From Eledone cirrhosa (taxonomy: Eukaryota; Mollusca; Cephalopoda; Octopoda; Eledonidae), in assembly GCA_964016885.1 (NCBI GenBank), contig OZ024744.1:73247474-73311473 (forward strand): a stretch of DNA of 64,000 bases, given 5' to 3'. Both the position numbers and the translations under genes were made by a program. The notes under the pieces are model-generated. The model had not been told where the DNA came from and did not search any database. It saw nothing but the letters and a program-made list of their open reading frames with translations. Numbering within the stretch: the stretch's first letter is position 1; the number at the start of each line of letters is the position of its first letter. Positions 56,318 through 64,000 of the stretch are shown here, one piece after another.

Positions 56318-58037
56318 GAGCTTATTTCAGCGCCTGAAGACATCAAAGACAGACATTGATGTTAATTGGGAAAATCTTAATGAAATGGGGCAACAACCAA
56401 TCATTGAAGAATTTGACAATCCTCTCACCATGAAAGAACTTGAGACAGCACATTCAAAAACACTAAACTCAGGAAGAGTCCAGGTCCTGATGGAATAGTC
56501 CCAGAAGTTTTAGTTCATGGTGGCAATGCCTCGAATCATTTCTGTTTTCTATTTTTAATTGGTTCTGGATCTCAGAAAGCTTATCATCTCATCTTACTGA
56601 TGCTAACATTTCAATTTTTTTTAAAAGAAAGGTGATTGTAGTCTTTGTGAAAACTACCGTGGCATATCGTAGCTTAGTGTAGTCTTTGTGAAAACTACCG
56701 TGGCATATCGTTGCTTAGTGTGGTTGGGAAACTCTTTACCGACATCATACTCCACATACTACAACGACTTGCTGAAAAAAGTCTACCCTGTGTCACAATC
56801 TGGATATAGTAGTAAATGAAACACTATAGATGGTATCCTCACCTTACGTCAAATTATGGAGAAATACAGAGAACAGCAGTGTAATTTACATATCGCCTTT
56901 ATTGACTATAATTCGAGAGCTACTCTTCGAAATCCTGCGAAAGATTAGCTTTCCAGCAAAATTTGTTTGCATCATTAGGGCTCTATATTCAAATATGCAT
57001 GCTAGGCATATTATAAATGGTGAATTGTAAAACCCTATCAATTACAATAGTGGGGTGAAGCAAGGTTGAAAACTTTACCTTACACTGTTTGGGTTCTATG
57101 CTGCTGTACTGCTCTTTATAGCCTTCAAAGAAGTCAGCTCCTCACACAGCATCAATGTACACTTCAGATATGATGGCGATATTTTTTACTCTTGTTGCCT
57201 CAAGTTTAAGATAAAATACTTTATGATTTCACAAGGGAGGCCCAATATGCTGATGACATCGCTGTTTTCTGCAATGATCCCATTGCTTACAACAGCTGTT
57301 ATCCGCATATAACAGTTTCATTGAAAACGAACCTTGGTGACTGAAACAGTGAGTATCGGAGAGCAAGTTGATTATTTCATTGATGGGCAAAAACTTGCCT
57401 CAAATATATTGACAGCTATGTCACCAAAGACTGTAATCTAGACGAAGAACTTAGTGCACGAATTCAAGTTGCCACTTGTGCTGTAGGTAAACTAAGAGTA
57501 AGAGTCTTTGAATCCAGGGACCTGACCTCTGAGACTAAACTTAAAGTTTATAACCAATGTGTGACTCCTCTCTTGTTTTATGGAAGTGAAATGTGGATTC
57601 TCCATCGTTCCTACATAAGACAGTTAAGAACAATTCAGTAACGGCACTTTAGGTTTATTCTCAACATCAAATGGAATCACTTTGTCACACATGATGAGGT
57701 ACTGAAACGTGCAAAGATTACTGATATTGAAACTATCCTCACGAGGAATAGACTCAGATGGGTTGTCCATGTCGTCCACATGGATGATTGTAGACATATA
57801 AAGAAACTTCTTTTTGGTGACCTTGAGGATGGTGTTTGACATGTAGGATACCCTTTCTTGAGGTATACGGACACGATCAAAGATATTTTGAGAAAAGGTA
57901 ACATTCTTCACTGCTGGAGGCATTATGTTGTTGACAGACCAATATGGCGGAACTTAATCCATGATGTAAGTATTGATATTGAAAACCAAAGAAAGCAGGA
58001 CAAGAGGAGAAAAGGGAGAAACGACAGACCAGATTGA
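56318..58037 (+). pseudogene. LINE reverse transcriptase relic, plus strand
   Basis: Readable in shifting plus-strand frames. LRKSPGPDGIVPEVL lies near 56468-56512, ENYRGIS near 56650, the fingers follow, RELLFEILRKI near 56920 and NSGVKQG near 57050. QYADDIAVF marks the intact catalytic box (YADD at 57246-57257). Then come SFKYLGSYVTKD, YNQCVTPLLFYGSEMWILH, RNRLRWVVHVVHMDD and LLFGDLEDG, ending NDRPD and TGA (57035+1000 region, at 58035-58037). An internal 41-bp tandem duplication (56637-56718) repeats the CENYRGIS codons. At least six frame breaks. It is a non-LTR polymerase of RTE/CR1-like wording; the endonuclease part is absent. Confidence 0.75.
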
Positions 58038-58164
58038 CTAATATAATGAACGGACTTTGTCATACTACTCATACTATTAATGTAGACATTTTTTAAAAAC
58101 TGGAATGACTGCTTCGATATTCAGCTGAAACTCATCTTATAAACTGTTGTTTGCGACTCAGGTA

Positions 58165-58340
58165 AGCACACACATACGCACACGCACACACACGCACACA
58201 CACGCACACGCGCACACACACACGCACACACACACGCACACACACACACACACGCACACACACACGCACACGCACACGCACACACACAGACACAGACACA
58301 CACACAGACACACACACAGACACACACACAGACACACACA

Positions 58341-58410
<70 letters not shown>

Positions 58411-58424
58411 TATATATATATATA
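58165..58424. repeat. (CA)n microsatellite with CG and GACA variants
   Basis: About 245 bp with CACG and CAGA interruptions, ending in (TA)n at 58409-58424. Confidence 0.97.
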
Positions 58425-58612
58425 TACCGAACTTATAACATTAAGTTCACATGAAGATATGTCACTATCTTAACACCAAATATTATATTTTATCTGACGA
58501 AAGCGTACTTAGATATTAGTACCCTTGAAATACGTATAATAAAATAAATATGGTTTTATAAAGATATTTTCCATTTATTAATATTATTGATATTATATAT
58601 ATATATATATAT

Positions 58613-58812
58613 AACGAAGGAGGTGTGGTAAGGAACCAGATGGACCATAACGGACCAGAGTACTCAATACTTAGGGGAGTAGAGTGGGCAATAGGAAAAT
58701 GTTTGACCCCGAGGGCAGATCTCAATCAAGTCGTTTCGACGGCTAATTCTAGACTATTCAGTCCAGAAATAGCCGCCGAAAGAGCTTGAGCTCTGTCGTC
58801 GGAGTCAAACAT

Positions 58813-58858
<46 letters not shown>

Positions 58859-58955
58859 GTATATATATATATATAAATACCCACTCTACTACCTCAAGTA
58901 TTGAGTACTTTGGTGCGTTATGGTCCACCTGGTTCCTTACCACATTTCCTTCGTT
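58613..58955. repeat. Foldback element 1, long near-palindrome
   Basis: Outer arms 58613-58688 and 58880-58955 (AACGAAGGA, GTGGTAAGGAACCAG, GGACCATAACG, AGTACTCAATACTT) and inner arms 58695-58755 and 58760-58816 (TAGCCG.CGAAA, GGTCAAACATTTTC) pair in register. They are interrupted only by (TA)n at 58817-58875. A half copy of the inner arm occurs at 62688-62740. Confidence 0.85.
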
Positions 58956-58981
58956 ATATATATATATATATATATATATAT

Positions 58982-59056
58982 GGGGAGGGTCATATTTGTG
59001 TAATAATATTGCCAGAATTAATAACAGAACACACTCACTGTTTGGTTGGTTTTCGC
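58982..59056 (+). repeat. Left copy of a direct repeat
   Basis: 75 bp identical to 63926-64000, both preceded by (TA)n. The right copy is cut by the window end, so the repeat is at least 75 bp. Confidence 0.95.
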
Positions 59057-59101
59057 TTCTGTGTCTTTTATATCGGTTAATTTACCCTTTAATAAAAGGG
59101 T

Positions 59102-59588
59102 TTGCATACCACAACAAATAGATGACGAGACAGAGGCACAGTTCACCATAGCTAGAAATAAGATTAGACAAATAGTAGACCGGTATACTAAGAGACAGGG
59201 CAGACCAGAGGTCCAACCACTTGGGAGGAAACCTGTGGAAGGCTTGGTTAGCCTCTAGCAGCGCACAAGGGATGGTGAGGTAGTATGTCTACCCACGGAT
59301 AAGTCTGGTAGGATGTCAATAGACAGCATGCCGAACTACATCAAGGCTATGCAACCCCACATCACCAACACGAGCGAAATTGCACAGCAAATACATGATG
59401 GGAGAGAAAATCCTCAACGCTCACATGATGATGTGGACCGACATCCTAAAGCCAAGCAGACGCACTGCCAAAAACTTCCAGGCGTCCTTTCCCTTGTGAG
59501 TACCAATTCACCCCCACCGGTCTGCGCAGGTGCAGGTCCGAAGGAAGTTGACCATCAACTACCGCAGAGTTCTACGAAATTCGCCTAG
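59102..59588 (+). pseudogene. Reverse-transcriptase N-terminal region, unclassified family
   Basis: Frames read ARNKIRQIVDRYTKRQGR, PEVQPLGRKPVEGLVSL, stop, RTRDGEVVCLPTDKSGRMS, then PNYIKAM. The GL.SL..R..DGE.V..PTDKSGR wording is the region before the RT fingers in a family I have seen in cnidarian and mollusc genomes. It is broken by a TAG after GLVSL and by later frame changes. Its C-terminus may be the fragment at 63235-63420. Confidence 0.5.
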
Positions 59589-59958
59589 GCAGTTCCCCCT
59601 CTCAACCAAACAATGACCTATTCAGGCCTGTAATATATAGCTTACTGCTAGCCACCCCGTCAGTGGCAGTCAGCGGAAAGCTAGTGGGGATGGGAGAGTG
59701 TGAATATCAATAGGTCTCAATACTACCCTACATTAAGCATGGACAGTAGACCTTTCTAAGAGAAAATATACTTAATTCTAGGTATTATAGTTTCACAGTG
59801 GAAATTATGAATGAGAGTTGGAAATTAAAACTAAAAATTAAAAATCAAAAATCAGAAATCAAAAATTAAAAAAATTACAAGTTAGAATCTAGATCGAAGT
59901 GAGTAAAAAAATATGTGCACCTATACTATCTACTACGTAGGGAGATGTTTGAGTAAGA

Positions 59959-60402
59959 AGTTTTGAAAGGGGTATTAATGTTACAGATATATTATCTACA
60001 TACTGAATGATAGTACAGTACAGTAGAACGGAGGGTAAATTACAGTATGAAAGTAGTTAGACGGGTACATAGTTAGTATTTCTGTCACATGGAACAAAAC
60101 CCCCCAAAACATCCAATAAATACAAAAAACACATACAGTACATATTTACAAAATGAGATAGGAGATACATGATTAATATGATTGTCAATTTGTCCATATA
60201 TTTTTTGGATATTTTTTGTGTTTTTTTTTTGTGTATTTTCTATCTGTGTTTTTTTGGTTTTGTTCCATGTGATAGAGATATTAACTATGTATTCACCTAA
60301 CTACTACTTTTCATACTGTAATTTACCCTCCGTTCTACTCTACTGTACTATCGTTCAGTATGGAGATAATATATCTGTAACATTGATGCCCCTTTCAAAA
60401 CT
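59959..60402. repeat. Foldback element 2 with arms of about 145 bp
   Basis: Inverted arms 59959-60100 and 60257-60402 share TTTTGAAAGGGG, AATGTTACAGATATATTATC, GGAGGGTAAATTACAGTATG and CACATGGAACAAAAC, with scattered differences. The 156-bp centre is A/T-rich. No coding: a MITE or foldback transposon. Confidence 0.85.
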
Positions 60403-60441
60403 TATATAATTATAAAATGTGGAGAAGGAGCACACGAGTTG

Positions 60442-60451
<10 letters not shown>

Positions 60452-60481
<30 letters not shown>
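60452..60481. repeat. (TA)n microsatellite
   Basis: About 30 bp. Confidence 0.97.
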
Positions 60482-60485
<4 letters not shown>

Positions 60486-60683
60486 ATAGGGAGAAAAAGA
60501 CGATTATTAGGAAGAAAAATATTTTTTTTTCCTTTTATTTTTTTCTCTTTTTTTCTGGGTTAGAAAATATTTAAAACAAAATATTTTACTTTGTGTGAAG
60601 TGTTAAGGTATTAGTTAATTTATATATTAATTAACAATGGCATTTATTTATTTATTTATATATTTAATAATTGTCAATTACCG

Positions 60684-60708
60684 GTTTCAGCATTTTATGC
60701 ATTATCAA
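60684..60708 (-). ncRNA. Hammerhead-like motif, weak candidate
   Basis: Minus strand TTGATAAT, stem GCAT-AAA-ATGC, then TGAAAC. It has one clean 4-bp stem II, but CTGATGA is altered. Confidence 0.25.
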
Positions 60709-61160
60709 ATGGGGGAATTTGCATTGGTGTAAAATGTTGGTGATGCTGAACATGTTAAGGAAATGGGGAAGAAAGAATAATATAAATTACAAACAAGGTT
60801 TTTGAAGTGAAAAGAAAAAAAGAAAAAAAAGGGGTTGATGTGGAACATGATAAGGTAATAGGAAAGAAAAAATAATATTATTTACAGGCATAGTTCTTGA
60901 GGATAAGTAATTCAAAATTTTTTATTATGGCAAGAGCGCTTAGTTGATCAATGATGGAGGCAAATGGTTTGGGGTTTGATATGATTTCCTTTTTTAGAGA
61001 GTTAATATGCAGGGGGAGGTAATTCAGGGTGGTCAGGTAGGGGAGAGAGAAATGATAGGGGGTAATTCATTTATATACGAAAAAGGATTAAGTAGGGTGT
61101 GAGGGGGTAACTCTTTACAGAACATAGGAATTTGGTTTTGATTCATTGTTCGTTCCAGTT

Positions 61161-61270
61161 TTAGTTTAGTCCGAAGTTTAGTCCATTAAGTAGAGGTTGG
61201 AATTTGTTAATGAAGTACGTTTCCTTATTGGTACAATGGATGAAAGAAGCGTTGTCTATGAATTTGTAAA
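61161..61270 (-). pseudogene. Penelope-like C-terminal fragment
   Basis: FPIYKFIDNASF then NKETYFINKFQPLLNGLN fits the end of a GIY-YIG-bearing protein, where a Tyr/Trp-Ile pair precedes a Leu-Asn ending. Short, so tentative. Confidence 0.4.
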
Positions 61271-61540
61271 TTGGAAAATAGCCAGAAATAGAAGTAACTA
61301 CACCCCACAAATAGGCAAGAACAAATTCCTCGATCAGTTCTGCGAACACATTACTAATTACCCATACCACCACCTACACAGACATAAACAAAAACCTAAT
61401 CTAAGCAAAAAAGAATGGAATGGTCTTAACAGTCTAAATAACGACAAAACCCTAACAATCAAAGAGGCGGATAAAGGGAGTGAAGTAATCCTTATGAGGA
61501 CAGATTACTACACGACTCTAGTATATGTCTGTATACACTG
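61271..61540 (+). pseudogene. Penelope-like RT N-terminal fragment, inverted
   Basis: NKFLDQFCEHITNYP, then NLSKKEWNGLNSLNNDKT and TIKEADKGSEVILM. The ADKG..V.. motif is the RT entry region of Penelope-like elements. The open frame breaks after DYYTTL. Confidence 0.6.
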
Positions 61541-61544
61541 TAGT

Positions 61545-62235
61545 ATATGTCTGTTTCTATTTTGTTTTCTTGATGTGGATATCGAGGAAGGGAGTTGTTC
61601 ATGGTTGTAATCCATTGTAAATTGTAAGTTTGTATTGAGTCCATTTAGAAGGGTTTTAAACTCAATCAGACTTTCTATACTTTCATGCCAGAGGATGAAG
61701 CAGTCGTCCAGATATCTCTTCCAGTTTTTTCTATGTGTAGGTAGAAGTGGTTACTGTATTTGTCTAGGACATTGCGGTAGAGAGTGGTTTCCAAATATCC
61801 CATGACAAGGTTGGCGTATGAGGGGGCTACTTTCGTGCCCATGGCAGTCCCAGATTTCTGTCTGTAGTATTTGGCATCGAATTCGAAGAGGTTGTTTTCC
61901 AAGATGAATTTGAGTCCCCCCAACACAAATTCTTTAGGGATGTGCTGTGGAAGTTCACTAGGGAAATTTTCAAGCCAGAATTGTATTGCCTCTATACCTA
62001 GGCTGTGTGGGATATTGGAATATAGATTGATGACATCAAAGGTTACTAGTAGGGTATGTTCATTATTATGTGTTGTTGGGAGGTGGTTGAGCATATCAAG
62101 GTCGACCCTTATGAAGCTTTTTATGTGTTTTAGGAAAGGTTTAAGAAGAATATCTAGGAAGTTGCTTAGGCGGTGAGTTTCACATGTGGTACCTGCTATT
62201 ATGGGTCTTAATTTAAGAATAGAAAATACTAAATA
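61545..62235 (-). pseudogene. Penelope-like RT core
   Basis: TLLVTFDVINLYSNIP holds the first catalytic Asp. KSGTAMGTKVAPSYANLVMG follows, then after a frameshift near 61735 RYLDDCFILW, the intact YxDD-type box, and HESIESLIEFKTLLNGLN. Wording is typical of Penelope-like polymerases. The nuclease is not contiguous. Confidence 0.75.
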
Positions 62236-62687
62236 AGACGCAGTCCGTGTAACTTATGCTTGGAGGAAACATTATAAATGCTGTTTTCGAAGGACCAACT
62301 CCTAAACAAGAAAGACGAACTAATTTTATATATTTTCTTTATATTTCTTTCTATTATTGTTTATTGTCTCCTACTCTCATTTGACTTACCTATTCTATTA
62401 ATTCCTTCTCCATTTTCTCCAGAACAGTTTTTCGACTTTTCATACACTATCCTTAGAATCTGGTGTATAGAATTCACTTTCAACGCTTGACCGGCTCCAC
62501 GCACTCCCTCATTGTTCTACAGACAAGTTCAGCCACCCCTACCTCCCACCAAATGCCATGACAGACTTATTTGAGTTTACAAAAAATTTTGACCAATCCC
62601 CTTGACAACTACAATCTTCCCATATAAGGAAGTACCGCTTGACAAGTTCGGCTATTTATTTACCAGGCTAAAAATTCTAATTTAGTC

Positions 62688-62739
62688 AAGAAATAGCCGT
62701 CGAAACGGCTTGATCTCTGCCGTCGAGGTCATACTTTTT

Positions 62740-62815
<76 letters not shown>
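62688..62815. repeat. Half copy of foldback element 1 and (TA)n
   Basis: AAGAAATAGCCGTCGAAACG and GGTCATACTTTTTC match the inner arm of 58613-58955. (TA)n of about 75 bp follows. 62236-62687 has no gene. Confidence 0.7.
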
Positions 62816-62818
<3 letters not shown>

Positions 62819-63146
62819 GAATATAAAAGAGAGATAAACACGCATACAAGTGTACAAGTGTTCGAATCGTAAAAATTGCGAAACAGCCAACCAAAGCTCT
62901 CTGGGTGTTCAGGCAGTTGCCCAATATAGGTTTGTTTTTCTTTTTCTTGATTTTAAATTCAGTCTGGCAAACCATATTGTTATTAGTTAGTATTTTTTCA
63001 CCCTAACGAACTTGGTCCCTTACAATTTGAACACATGTATGTTTATATCTGTGTTTATCTCTCATTTATATTCAATGAAAAACCTCTTTCTTTGAGCTAT
63101 TTAATTGTAAGAGGCTATTTTGAGTTTCTAACTCAATATATACCTT

Positions 63147-63147
<1 letters not shown>

Positions 63148-63232
<85 letters not shown>
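63148..63232. repeat. (TA)n microsatellite
   Basis: About 84 bp. Confidence 0.98.
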
Positions 63233-63234
<2 letters not shown>

Positions 63235-63420
63235 GAACACGCCAGACAAAGACCTGACGGTAATACAGACAACATAGAAATTAAAATATCTAAACATACA
63301 AATGACTCAACAGGTAGGCAAATCAGAGAAGCAAGTGAAATTAAGCTTAGAAGACCAAAGTTAAACAGAAAAAACGAAGGGAATAACAACAACCATACCC
63401 AAACAAACAATACTGATTAA
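63235..63420 (+). pseudogene. C-terminal fragment of a retroelement endonuclease-like protein
   Basis: 61 uninterrupted codons and TAA (63418-63420): IEIKISKHTND, then STGRQIREASEIKLRRPKLN, then RKNEG. The GRQIREA..I..R..LN.K.E wording is the C-terminal end of RT-GIY-YIG type proteins and of the TDKSGR family at 59102. The 5' side is replaced by (TA)n. Confidence 0.5.
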
Positions 63421-63865
63421 GGGAAATATTTAAAAAAAAAAAATATATATATATATATACAAGTACAATAAGAACAAACACATATAAACACATGTAAACA
63501 AAGATAGAATACAAAAACCAAAACACATACAATCAAACGCGAACACACACACCATACATTATACACACATGCAAACGCATGCGCAGAGACGGGGACAAGA
63601 ATAAATAAATAAATAAAATTGTCTGTCTGGTTGTGATTTGCTACTATCTGCCCATTTATGTATATAAGAATACACACACACACATACATATATTTAAATG
63701 TGTGTGTGTGTGTGAGTGTGTGTGTGAGTGTGTGTGTCTGTTGTGCATAATATATATATATATATACACATGCATATGTGTGTGTGTGTATATGTATATA
63801 TATATATATAAATGTGTGTGTGTGTATATATATATATATATACATATGTGTTTTTGTATATATAC

Positions 63866-63910
<45 letters not shown>

Positions 63911-63925
63911 TATATATTTATACTT
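63421..63925. repeat. CA/TA/GT microsatellite-rich stretch
   Basis: A-rich sequence, then CACATA, GTGTGT and TA mixtures from 63660. No gene. Confidence 0.85.
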
Positions 63926-64000
63926 GGGGAGGGTCATATTTGTGTAATAATATTGCCAGAATTAATAACAGAACACACTCACTGTTTGGTTGGTTTTCGC
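63926..64000 (+). repeat. Right copy of the direct repeat, cut by window end
   Basis: Identical to 58982-59056 over all 75 visible bases. Confidence 0.95.

Larger units (their letters stand above)
60640..62235. mobile_element. Rearranged Penelope-like element
   Basis: Three coding pieces in two orientations: RT core on the minus strand (62235-61545), RT N-part on the plus strand (about 61270-61540), and a C-terminal part with 3' region on the minus strand (about 61270-60640). The 3' region includes TTGATAATGCATAAAATGC and TGAAACCGG on the minus strand, a pattern typical of Penelope-like termini. Confidence 0.65.

Noticed and set aside
55840..56498. Asp-rich, Ser-rich and His-rich frames
   Set aside because: Translations of the ATC microsatellite; the last codons belong to the LINE.

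Overview
This window looks like transposon-dense intergenic or intronic DNA of a coleoid cephalopod, most likely an octopus. The pointers are at least eight copies of a tRNA-derived SINE resembling the octopus OR2 type, the dispersed cephalopod repeat whose core reads GGATGCCCTTCCTAACACC, LINE 3' tails that run straight into tetranucleotide microsatellites, and very heavy CA, TA, ATGT, GATA and CTTT microsatellite load. I found no convincing host protein gene, rRNA or tRNA gene. Every recognisable coding stretch belongs to a mobile element, and all but one are clearly broken. The assignment to octopus and the clade names are made by eye, without a database search.

Layout. From 1 to 15190 lie three minus-strand copies of one Tx1/L1-like LINE: A (1-3461, 5' truncated), C (5546-8575, 5' truncated) and B (9497-15190, apparently full length, with ORF1, an APE endonuclease and a reverse transcriptase). 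Their ends sit in GATA/GACA arrays, which suggests a LINE that inserts into TATC microsatellites. Between A and C are two tandem SINEs and an inverted-repeat element with a promoter-like core (4886-5520). From 16500 to 19110 are two Helitron 3' ends flanking a LINE fragment of a family that carries a restriction-like endonuclease. The C-terminus of that same family recurs at 22802-23195.

From 21200 to 34650 are copies of a LINE 3' end with C2H2 zinc-finger coding, a terminal hairpin and an (ATGT)n tail, plus the abundant cephalopod repeat, a second SINE family, a LINE with a twin-priming type inversion (27171-27979) and a 4.8-kb minisatellite with a 13-bp unit (29655-34443). From 35758 to 40760 are a third Helitron and a Penelope-like element with inverted terminal repeats. 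At 42182-43861 is a DNA transposon with long inverted repeats and an IS1595/Merlin-like transposase remnant. At 46180-48516 is the best-preserved gene of the window, a Penelope-related reverse transcriptase with a C-terminal GIY-YIG nuclease, broken only by one homopolymer frameshift.

From 49000 to 53486 is a SINE cluster. From 53500 to 56296 are purine, GT and CAT low-complexity arrays, including G-quadruplex-forming tandem units. From 56318 to 58037 is a plus-strand LINE reverse transcriptase relic. From 58613 to the end are two foldback elements, a rearranged Penelope-like element, and the two ends of another reverse-transcriptase element bounded by identical direct repeats. The picture is of successive nested insertions, many using the microsatellite tails of earlier elements as landing sites.
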